Of a DNA stretch of 64,000 nt, positions 17,865-24,429 are shown piece by piece. This stretch comes from Ammoniphilus sp. CFH 90114. Its GTDB lineage: Bacteria; Bacillota; Bacilli; Aneurinibacillales; RAOX-1. How positions within the stretch are numbered: position 1 is the stretch's first letter; each line of letters begins with the position of its first letter. Under the pieces are notes generated by a model. It did no database searches, was not told where the DNA came from, and worked only from the letters and a program-made list of their open reading frames with translations. The translations under genes were made by a program, and so were the position numbers. Where the stretch lies: NCBI RefSeq assembly GCF_004123195.1, contig NZ_SDLI01000001.1, positions 62,001-126,000 of the forward strand, read 5' to 3'.

Positions 17865-18857
17865 TTGAAGGTCTCCTTGGAACAACTGAAAAGAATGCTT
17901 GCCACCTACAAACTGAAGGTACTTCGCGCCCAGCCGATCGATGATGGCTATGTGGTTGAGACGAATAAAGGTAAAAGGGTTGTTTCCGTGTGGCAGAATG
18001 CTGAACTTTTAAAATGGTCCAACGGATGGCGGGAACAGCTTTTCACCCAGGGGTATGGCGCAGTTGAGAGATTCTTGTCTAATGGAAACAACAAAAAATA
18101 TATTCGTTTTCAAGGAAAGTATTTCGTCTTAACTGAAGCCCTAGATGGGCGTGTGCCTGATCCTTTAGAGGAACAAGACTGCCTGAAAACAGGTGAGATT
18201 TTTGCTGATTATCACCGAGCGATCGACCGAATTGACCACGGGGCATCGCAAGCTAAATCATCAGCTTTTGATGAAAATTTCTTTAGTGATGGGAGCACGA
18301 CGATCAAGCAGGTCATGCAGAGGATAGAACAAAAGCATGAACCGTCGCTAGTCGATGAGGTGATCTATTCGAATCTTCCTTTACTGTATAAACGATTTCG
18401 TAGGGCATCCCAGCTTTGGGATGGAGTAAAGGAAGCTGTCGCGTATTTCCCCTTGTCACTTGAGAAATTTAAGCTTGATCAAATTATTCATACTGAGAAT
18501 GGATGGCAAATCCGTGGCGGATATAATCAGGGATTAGCTCCTATTCATGAAGATACGGTGTGTTTAATTAGACATTTATATCAGCGAAGTGACTGGAATC
18601 TATCGATGGTTACAAGTTTTTTAGACGGTTATGAACGCAAGAGAGAACTATCGGATAATGAGCTTGTTTATATCTTGGTTCAATTGGCGTTGCCATCGGG
18701 TGTTTGGGAGCAATTTAATCATTATCTGACTACCAATGAATTAAATGAAGAGCAGATCCATCAACTAGCTGAAGCCATTCGTATACAAAGGTATTGGGAT
18801 GAACTTGCACTGCAAGTGGGTCGATACATTGATCAACGACGAAAGGCAACTGCGTAA
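17865..18857 (+). CDS. ysxE: CotS-family kinase-like spore coat protein YsxE, kinase motifs degenerate
   Basis: 330 residues resembling aminoglycoside-phosphotransferase/CotS-type spore proteins, seven bases after spoVID as in B. subtilis. The region where the catalytic loop should be reads IIHTENGWQIRGGYNQGLAPIHEDT: there is no HxDxxxxN and no clear metal-binding Asp motif. It is therefore probably a pseudokinase, in contrast to the paralogue at 53124. The TTG start at 17865 follows AAAGGGG. It is followed by a strong terminator. Confidence 0.85.
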   Translation: MKVSLEQLKRMLATYKLKVLRAQPIDDGYVVETNKGKRVVSVWQNAELLKWSNGWREQLFTQGYGAVERFLSNGNNKKYIRFQGKYFVLTEALDGRVPDPLEEQDCLKTGEIFADYHRAIDRIDHGASQAKSSAFDENFFSDGSTTIKQVMQRIEQKHEPSLVDEVIYSNLPLLYKRFRRASQLWDGVKEAVAYFPLSLEKFKLDQIIHTENGWQIRGGYNQGLAPIHEDTVCLIRHLYQRSDWNLSMVTSFLDGYERKRELSDNELVYILVQLALPSGVWEQFNHYLTTNELNEEQIHQLAEAIRIQRYWDELALQVGRYIDQRRKATA

Positions 18858-18862
18858 TGAAC

Positions 18863-18920
18863 AAAGAGGATTCTAATGTGAGGGAGATACCGACCTCGCG
18901 TAAAGAATCCTCTTTTTTTT
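18863..18920 (+). terminator. Terminator after ysxE
   Basis: Perfect 12-bp stem AAAGAGGATTCT (18863-18874) with AGAATCCTCTTT (18904-18915), then T-run to 18920. It also lies just beyond the 3' end of the minus-strand gene at 18928. Confidence 0.9.
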
Positions 18921-18927
18921 CTTTTTC

Positions 18928-19107
18928 CTAAAACCAATCAAACTCAACGCCGACATACAGAAGGACAATTAAGATTAACAAGATGACATCAAAGGTTGTA
19001 GGTAAAAGAAGTGTCCGAACTAATTGGAAGATCCCTAGAGGCAAAGCGAGCTGCCCGATTCCTGCTCGGATCTTCAGATAAGTGGGATTGTATCTTAACC
19101 TATTCAT
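18928..19107 (-). CDS. Small membrane protein of unknown function (59 aa)
   Basis: I do not recognise the family. The product has a basic N-terminus (MNRLRYNPTYLKIRAGIGQLALP) and one long hydrophobic stretch (LLPTTFDVILLILIVLLYVG) before the end VEFDWF. AAGGA lies eight bases before the ATG at 19107, better spaced than for an upstream in-frame ATG at 19116. It is on the opposite strand to its neighbours and converges on the ysxE terminator. The good ribosome binding site and membrane-like composition make it a likely real gene. Confidence 0.6.
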   Translation of the reverse strand: MNRLRYNPTYLKIRAGIGQLALPLGIFQLVRTLLLPTTFDVILLILIVLLYVGVEFDWF

Positions 19108-19116
19108 GCTATCCAT

Positions 19117-19409
19117 CCTTTCTAGCTCTGCTGTAATTATGTTATGTAGACGATAGTCTATGTGTTCGACAAGACCTCACTTCACAAATCGTTTTCATTG
19201 TCATCACAATTTCTCCACATTTCATGAATTGACTGCTCCTTATTTTGTAATAAGATAAGAGTAGATAAAGTTTGTGAAAAAATGCACATTCTAACATTAA
19301 CACATTATCTATAGTGTTTATGCTTGGAGGGATGAACGAAAAAGAAGGGTTGCAGGGGACGAAAGGTTCAATTAGGGAAAGGTTTAATAGAAATAGGGGA
19401 GGTATTAGG
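19117..19409 (+). other. Divergent intergenic region upstream of the oxidase operon
   Basis: Contains TTCACAAA at 19181-19188, the palindrome ATTGT-CATC-ACAAT at 19197-19210, the strong operator-like site at 19271-19290 and a -10-like TATAGT at 19310-19315 with no good -35. In-frame ATG codons upstream of 19410 exist but lack the family N-terminus. Confidence 0.5.
19271..19290 (+). promoter_or_regulatory. Operator-like palindrome upstream of the oxidase operon (Fnr/Crp-, Rex- or ResD-like)
   Basis: TTTGTGAAAAAATGCACATT matches TGTGA-N6-TCACA at nine of ten defined positions, a Rex-type consensus (WWTGTGAAWWWWTTCACAWW) at 19 of 20, and contains TTTGTGAA, close to the ResD core. If transcription starts about seven bases after TATAGT (19310-19315), the centre lies at -41.5, the class II activator position. 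The regulator identity is not decided. Confidence 0.55.
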
Positions 19410-20783
19410 ATGTTTAGTAACACAGAACATAGTGCAGCTAAAAACTTTTGGTATACAGCGATCTTCTGGCTGCTGATCTCTATGCTGGCTGGTTTAGTCG
19501 TGGCCATTAAGCAAATGTCGCCTGACTTTCTAGGGGGTACCAGCTGGTTGACTTATGGTCGGGTTCGTCCTATTCATACAAACGGAGTATTACTAGCTTG
19601 GTTGTCGATGGTGAATGTAGGTTGTATGTTCTATATTGTACCGAAGCTTCTTCGCACGAAGCTGTGGAGTGAGAGACTAGGGAATATTACTTGTGTCTTG
19701 TGGAATATCGGTATTGTTGCTGCTGTTTTAGCCTTGGCGGCCGGTCACAGTTCAGGAGTGGAATACGCTGAACTTCCACTATGGTTGGATCTTACTGTAG
19801 CTTTTGTTGTTATCTTAGTGATGATTAACGTTTATATGACGATTAAAAACCGAAAAGAAAAGCAATTATTCGTTAGTATTTGGTATTTCGTAGGATCTCT
19901 CATTTGGCTTCCAGGTGTGTGGATTGTAGGTAATGTTCCTGCTCCATTGGTAGGAGGAGCCATCCAAGCCAATATGAACTGGTTCTATGGACATAACGTA
20001 TTAGGATTATGGTTTACGACAGTTGGGATCGGTACGATGTATTATTTGTTGCCTAAACTAACTGGTAGACCCTTATATAGTCATAAACTCTCTTTAATTG
20101 GGTTTTGGACGATTGGAACTTTTTATGTTTGGAATGGACCACACCACTTAGTAAATAGTCCAATTCCTCTTTGGTTGATGAAAGCAGGGATCATCCCTTC
20201 CATTCTATTAATTATTCCAGTTTGGACCGTATTAGCGAATGTATTAGGGACGATGAAGGGACAATGGCACCAAGTACAGGATAATGTAAACTTGAAGTTT
20301 TTAATTACAGCCATGATCTTCTATCTAATGGCATGTCTGCAAGGGCCATTCCAGGCGTTGATGTCGGTTAGTGCGGTTGTCAAGTACACTCACTGGGTAC
20401 CTGGGCATGCTCATATGGCACCATTTGGAGCCTTCTCCTTTATTGGTTTTATCATGATCTATTTTGCAATTCCTCGTATCACAGGTCGAGAAATTTACAG
20501 TAAGTCTCTGATGAGCTGGCATTATTATTTGTCGGTTTCCGGTTTCCTCATCTTTGCTTTTAGTATGTGGATTGCTGGAGTAATGCAAGGATTTGCTTGG
20601 ATGGAAGCTACTCCGTTTATTGAGACTGTAAGAATGTCTGCACCGTTTGTTGCTGTTCGTGCTGTGGGCGGTACTTTGATGATTGTGGCTCAATTCTTCT
20701 TTGCTTATAACATTTACATGACGACAAAGGCAGGTAAAGCCTTTAAGACCGATAAATCTGAAGATGTAACCGTAACAGCCTAA
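19410..20783 (+). CDS. ccoN: cbb3-type cytochrome c oxidase catalytic subunit I (CcoN/FixN-like)
   Basis: Haem-copper oxidase subunit I reducing oxygen to water in the membrane. 457 residues with about 12 transmembrane helices. Metal ligands by motif: His56 in RPIHTNGVLLAW and His335 in HWVPGHAHMAPFG (low-spin haem), His195 in FYGHNVLGLW and His245/246 in NGPHHL (CuB), His333 (high-spin haem, inferred). Tyr239 in FWTIGTFYVWNG could be the helix-VII cross-linked Tyr of cbb3 enzymes. GGGGAGG precedes the ATG at 19410; upstream in-frame starts add a hydrophilic stretch not seen in the family. It is followed by ccoO, ccoS and a cytochrome c gene. Confidence 0.93.
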   Translation: MFSNTEHSAAKNFWYTAIFWLLISMLAGLVVAIKQMSPDFLGGTSWLTYGRVRPIHTNGVLLAWLSMVNVGCMFYIVPKLLRTKLWSERLGNITCVLWNIGIVAAVLALAAGHSSGVEYAELPLWLDLTVAFVVILVMINVYMTIKNRKEKQLFVSIWYFVGSLIWLPGVWIVGNVPAPLVGGAIQANMNWFYGHNVLGLWFTTVGIGTMYYLLPKLTGRPLYSHKLSLIGFWTIGTFYVWNGPHHLVNSPIPLWLMKAGIIPSILLIIPVWTVLANVLGTMKGQWHQVQDNVNLKFLITAMIFYLMACLQGPFQALMSVSAVVKYTHWVPGHAHMAPFGAFSFIGFIMIYFAIPRITGREIYSKSLMSWHYYLSVSGFLIFAFSMWIAGVMQGFAWMEATPFIETVRMSAPFVAVRAVGGTLMIVAQFFFAYNIYMTTKAGKAFKTDKSEDVTVTA

Positions 20784-20808
20784 AGCAAGCAAAAAGGAGG
20801 AAATTGCT

Positions 20809-21300
20809 GTGGATATGGAAAAAAGCGCCTTAGGGATATTTTTAGCTGCGGTTGTCTTGTTTATGATGGGAACCTTCGCAACGATCATACTTCCCTTCTA
20901 TGATGACCAAATGATGGCAACATCGAAAAATGCTGAAGCAAGAGCTTATGCTGAAGGTTCACCGGAAGCAAGCGGTCGAGAAATTTATATACGTGAAGGA
21001 TGTATGACTTGTCATACTCAAGTGGTGCGTCCAGTAAAAGCAGACTTGGCTATGAACATTGGTCCAGTTACCATCCCAGGTGATTATCAGAATGATAAAC
21101 CACATCTATGGGGATCCAATCGTGTAGGACCGGATTTAATGTGGGTGGGAGCTCGCACAAGCGCAGAGTGGAATTTAGCTCACTTGAAGGATCCTCAAGA
21201 AATCGTGCCTGGCTCTATTATGCCGAAGTATGATTACCTAAGCGATCAAGAGTTGAACGACCTAGTTGCCTACTTAATGAGTTTGAAGCCTGCCCAATAA
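20809..21300 (+). CDS. ccoO: cbb3-type oxidase subunit II, membrane-anchored monohaem cytochrome c (CcoO/FixO-like)
   Basis: 163 residues: an N-terminal membrane anchor (about residues 8-29), then a cytochrome c domain with haem motif CMTCH (Cys65, Cys68, His69) in the family context EGCMTCHTQVVRP, and SIMPKY supplying the probable Met138 axial ligand. It passes electrons to CcoN. Shorter than typical proteobacterial CcoO. The GTG start at 20809 has a perfect AAAGGAGG eight bases upstream. Confidence 0.92.
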   Translation: MDMEKSALGIFLAAVVLFMMGTFATIILPFYDDQMMATSKNAEARAYAEGSPEASGREIYIREGCMTCHTQVVRPVKADLAMNIGPVTIPGDYQNDKPHLWGSNRVGPDLMWVGARTSAEWNLAHLKDPQEIVPGSIMPKYDYLSDQELNDLVAYLMSLKPAQ

Positions 21301-21331
21301 ACAAAAGGGTGACCTAAAAAGGAGGAACAAA

Positions 21332-21472
21332 ATGAGCTTAAGTTCAATGCTGTTAATTACGGTTATGGCGACCTTCTCACTATCTGCCATTCTCATGTAC
21401 TTCGGGGCGAAGAGGATGGGGCAGTTCGAAGATATTGAAGGGATCAAGTATAGAATGCTGGATGACGAATAA
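21332..21472 (+). CDS. ccoS: CcoS-like cbb3 oxidase maturation protein (46 aa)
   Basis: A short gene: one transmembrane helix (about residues 5-24, SMLLITVMATFSLSAILMYF) followed by RMGQFEDIEGIKYRMLDDE, which closely follows the CcoS/FixS C-terminal pattern (GQFDDLE, then RIL.DD). CcoS is needed elsewhere for cofactor insertion into CcoN. AAAAAGGAGG lies upstream of the ATG at 21332, and spacing to ccoO and the next gene is 31 and 17 bases. The assignment is from my knowledge of the motif, not a search. Confidence 0.8.
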   Translation: MSLSSMLLITVMATFSLSAILMYFGAKRMGQFEDIEGIKYRMLDDE

Positions 21473-21489
21473 TAAGGGGAGATACGGGC

Positions 21490-21897
21490 ATGGCTAAAAA
21501 CCATCATAAAGATGAACACGTAGACGTCGTTAACGGGATGAAGCAAGGGCACGGAAAAATCCCTAAGGTACTCATATTTGTTTATACAGCCCTTGGGGTA
21601 TGGGCAGTAGTTTATGCGCTATTGGCTGGTCCGCTAGATGAACGGGATACCATGGCGTCTGCTACGGGGGTAAGTGCAGAAGCAGGTAAGGCGCTAGCTG
21701 GACAGTGCTTGGCTTGTCACGGCGCGGATCTAACCGGCGGTATCGGTCCTGCATTAGTAGGGGTTATCGATACATTAGGTGAAGATGAGTTTATCCGAGT
21801 TATGAAAGAAGGGCGAGGTTCCATGCCAGCTCTTGGGGCTGCTTGGACAGAGGACCAGATGGGATCTATGATTGAATACTTGAAAACGACAAAATAG
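21490..21897 (+). CDS. Membrane-anchored monohaem cytochrome c (CcoP-like, oxidase operon)
   Basis: 135 residues: a His/Lys-rich N-terminus, one transmembrane helix (about 27-47), then a small cytochrome c domain with CLACH at residues 73-77 and a probable Met ligand in RGSMPALG. Classical CcoP has two haem-binding sites; this has one. It probably feeds electrons into CcoO/CcoN. AAGGGGA precedes the ATG at 21490. It is the last gene of the operon and is followed by a hairpin. Confidence 0.87.
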   Translation: MAKNHHKDEHVDVVNGMKQGHGKIPKVLIFVYTALGVWAVVYALLAGPLDERDTMASATGVSAEAGKALAGQCLACHGADLTGGIGPALVGVIDTLGEDEFIRVMKEGRGSMPALGAAWTEDQMGSMIEYLKTTK

Positions 21898-21901
21898 AAA
21901 G

Positions 21902-21926
21902 AAGGGGACATTAGGAGTCCCCTTTC
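21902..21926 (+). terminator. Hairpin after the oxidase operon
   Basis: AAGGGGAC (21902-21909) pairs perfectly with GTCCCCTT (21917-21924). The following T-tract is short, so termination may be incomplete. Confidence 0.65.
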
Positions 21927-22018
21927 CCATTTCCTCCTTAGTATTTACACAGGTATCGAAGGCTGTGGGTTTTCGGGATCTGTTTGAAGTACTAAATCAA
22001 TAGAATGGTGGCGAGTTC

Positions 22019-22120
22019 ATGCTTAGCAAGGTACAGATCATTTATCATATTGTATGGGCCATCGTAGTGATTTGGATTATTTCCATTACTATTTACACGA
22101 TCAATAGAAAAGATTTGTAG
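22019..22120 (+). CDS. Candidate 33-aa single-pass membrane microprotein
   Basis: Not recognised. The product MLSKVQIIYHIVWAIVVIWI continues to end TINRKDL: a nearly pure transmembrane helix flanked by basic residues. It lies between the oxidase operon and the FtsX-like permease gene. The ribosome binding site is poor (GGTGGCGAG), which lowers confidence. It could be an oxidase-associated small subunit, but nothing in the sequence proves this. Confidence 0.4.
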   Translation: MLSKVQIIYHIVWAIVVIWIISITIYTINRKDL

Positions 22121-22189
22121 TAGGCGTCTGTCTAGTTTCCTCTATATAAATCTTTATAATCATATCAAACATGCATAGGGGTGAATCCT

Positions 22190-23398
22190 TTGAATCGGAT
22201 TTTTTTAATTGCCTGGAAAAACTTAAAGAGAAAAGTATCGAGAACTTTACTCTTAGCGGGAAGTGCAGGTTTAACGGCCTTTATCTTATTTGCTAGTTAT
22301 TTTTTTGTTCATTCTATGGAACGAAGTATTGAAGCTAGTTCGAGCCGATTAGGAGCGGATTTATTGGTTGTTCCTAAGGGTTACGGCAGCCAAGCGGGAG
22401 ATCTCATTATCTCAGGAACAGCTACGCCCTTTTATATGGACCAAGAGGTGTTGGGGAAAATTCGGTCCATACCGGAAGTAGAACTTGCCGCAGCCCAAGT
22501 GTACCTTCAGACGGTTTCAACGGTTTGTTGTCGAACGGAAGGCGACTTTCCTATTGTCGCGTTTGACCCTGCTAGTGATTTTACGCTGAAGCACTGGATG
22601 GCAGACAAAAAGGAATTAGGTCCATATGATATCTTAATTGGCTCTGCTGCAGGTGGAGATAACTTTTTATTTCACTACGATAATGAATATGTAGAAGAGT
22701 GGGTTACTCTATTTGGAAAAGATTTTTCAGTCAAAGGGGTCATGTTTCCTACAGGAATGGGTACGGACAACACCATTTTTATGCATATGGAGGCTGCGCG
22801 TGAGCTTAATGGAAAGGAAGGATCAGGTTTAGAGTATCCTAAAGATCAGATCTCTATCGTACTTGTGAAGGTGCGTCCCGGGATGGAAAGTCTCGTAAAG
22901 AGAGAGATGGAAAAGCTTCAATTAGATGTAGATATTGTGCAAGGAAAAGGGCTGCAAGATATGGTGAATACACAAATCTTCCCTGTGAAATTACTAAGCT
23001 ATTTGATGATTGTGTTAGTACTAGTTATGAGTTCTTTGCAGGTAGCGACCATGTTTACGGCCTTAATCAGTGAAAGACGAAAGGAAATCGGAATGCTTCG
23101 AGCAATGGGAGCAACCCGAGGTGCAACCTATCGATTACTCCTTCTTGAAGCAGGCATGGCCTCTCTTATTGGGGCGAGTATAGGTTCCATCATGTCAGCA
23201 GCAGGGCTGTATGATAACCGGATATTAATCATGCAGGTTTTGCAGCTTCCATTGCTGTTCCCAGATTGGGTTTCCGGGTTGATGATTGGTTTAATTACGA
23301 CGGCCGTGACCGTAGGGATTTCAGTATTAGCCGCTTTTTTCCCTATTCGAAGCACGATAAAAATGGAACCCTATGAAGCGATACGGGAAGGGGAGTAG
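22190..23398 (+). CDS. ABC transporter permease, FtsX/MacB-like
   Basis: 402 residues: one N-terminal transmembrane helix (about 20-42), a large extracytoplasmic MacB-PCD-like domain, and three C-terminal helices with the FtsX-family stretch SERRKEIGMLRAMGATRGATYRLLLLEA. Such transporters usually export peptides or lipids or act as mechanotransmitters, rather than importing solutes. An in-frame GTG at 22181 forms part of the AGGGGTG ribosome binding site, so the TTG at 22190 is preferred. The ATPase gene follows six bases later. Confidence 0.88.
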   Translation: MNRIFLIAWKNLKRKVSRTLLLAGSAGLTAFILFASYFFVHSMERSIEASSSRLGADLLVVPKGYGSQAGDLIISGTATPFYMDQEVLGKIRSIPEVELAAAQVYLQTVSTVCCRTEGDFPIVAFDPASDFTLKHWMADKKELGPYDILIGSAAGGDNFLFHYDNEYVEEWVTLFGKDFSVKGVMFPTGMGTDNTIFMHMEAARELNGKEGSGLEYPKDQISIVLVKVRPGMESLVKREMEKLQLDVDIVQGKGLQDMVNTQIFPVKLLSYLMIVLVLVMSSLQVATMFTALISERRKEIGMLRAMGATRGATYRLLLLEAGMASLIGASIGSIMSAAGLYDNRILIMQVLQLPLLFPDWVSGLMIGLITTAVTVGISVLAAFFPIRSTIKMEPYEAIREGE

Positions 23399-23403
23399 GA
23401 CAT

Positions 23404-24066
23404 ATGATCCGATTTCATGAGGTCAAAAAAAGCTATCGTCTAGGACGAGATCGATGGGTTCACGCCTTAGAAGACATGAGTATGGAGATTCATAAGGGAG
23501 AATTCATATCCATCGTGGGACCGTCTGGAAGCGGGAAATCGACATTCCTAGCCTTAGCAGGCATGATTGACCGTCCTACTGAAGGACAGGTATGGTTTGA
23601 TCAAATGGAGGTTACTAGCTTGTCTGATGCGAAAAGAGCTTCCATTCGTTCCGGGAAATGTGGTTTTGTTTTTCAATTTCCTAGCTTAATTCCTACCCTG
23701 ACGTCGTTGGAAAATGTGATGCTTCCAAAAACAATAGCTGGTCGCTACGAGACAACGGATGAGAACAGCGCTTTTTCGTTGCTAGAGAAAGTAGGGCTTA
23801 CGGACAAAGCGCAACATCTTCCCTACCAATTGAGTGGAGGGGAACAGCGCAGGGTGGCCATGGCTAGAGCCTTAATGAATGAACCCGAGGTGGTCTTGGC
23901 TGATGAGCCGACTGGAGCTTTAGATCAAGAAAACGCCCTTATCATACTAGACGTATTCAAGCGCTTGAATGAAGAGGGCAAAACGATCCTTATGGTGACT
24001 CATGACCTAGAGCTAGCAGAGCACGGGCATCGCCTCCTTCGATTTGAGAAGGGGAAATTGGTTTAA
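23404..24066 (+). CDS. ABC transporter ATP-binding protein, MacB/LolD-like
   Basis: 220 residues with Walker A GPSGSGKST, Q-loop FQFPSLIP, signature LSGGEQRRVAMARAL, Walker B VVLADEPTGALD and the switch His in VTHD. It pairs with the permease just upstream. This subfamily often cooperates with an accessory periplasmic protein, none of which is encoded here. Substrate unknown. Confidence 0.93.
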   Translation: MIRFHEVKKSYRLGRDRWVHALEDMSMEIHKGEFISIVGPSGSGKSTFLALAGMIDRPTEGQVWFDQMEVTSLSDAKRASIRSGKCGFVFQFPSLIPTLTSLENVMLPKTIAGRYETTDENSAFSLLEKVGLTDKAQHLPYQLSGGEQRRVAMARALMNEPEVVLADEPTGALDQENALIILDVFKRLNEEGKTILMVTHDLELAEHGHRLLRFEKGKLV

Positions 24067-24078
24067 ATCATCTCACTC

Positions 24079-24108
24079 TTGTCTAAGATGATAGTAATTT
24101 GGTAAAAT
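24079..24108 (+). promoter_or_regulatory. Sigma-A promoter of the valS T-box transcript
   Basis: TTGTCT (24079-24084), 18-bp spacer, TAAAAT (24103-24108) preceded by TGG, an extended -10. Confidence 0.65.
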
Positions 24109-24119
24109 AGGTTCAGTTT

Positions 24120-24388
24120 TATAAATGAGATTACGTTGATTGGGAAGATTAGGCAGTGAAGCCATCAAGAGAGAGGAATCCTTAGGCTGGGAGATTCCTT
24201 TGGATTTGTAGCTGCTGAAGGTAGCCCAGGAGTTTTCCTTCTGAAAGTGGGTTTGCGATTAGGAAGGAACGGAGCCCAACCGTTAGCAGGGTTGAGGGAG
24301 CTTTAAGGTCGTCTTTAGAAACAGCCTGAAGCTAACAAAGGTGGTACCGCGAACTTCTTTCGTCCTTTGGATGGGAGAAGTTTTTTTG
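24120..24388 (+). promoter_or_regulatory. T-box riboswitch (tRNA-Val sensing) controlling valS
   Basis: Leader with T-box landmarks in order: AGAGAG bulge and GGCTG stem I apical region (about 24170-24190), a specifier-loop region with GTA, a Val codon, at about 24208-24210 followed by GAAGG, the T-box proper AACAAAGGTGGTACCGCG (ending about 24351), and a terminator hairpin. Uncharged tRNA-Val is expected to favour the antiterminator and read-through into valS. The exact specifier triplet is inferred from position and the downstream gene. Confidence 0.93.
24352..24388 (+). terminator. T-box conditional terminator
   Basis: AACTTCT near 24352 pairs with AGAAGTT, with inner CGTCC/GGATG pairing, followed by a run of seven Ts. 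Confidence 0.9.
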
Positions 24389-24429
24389 TTTTTCTTTTTT
24401 CTATACAGTTGTTCAGGAGGGATTGCTAG

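Noticed and set aside
19181-19210. Fur box upstream of the oxidase operon (reverse strand TGACAATGAAAACGATT)
   Set aside because: One half-site is good but the other matches poorly (about 12 of 19 overall).
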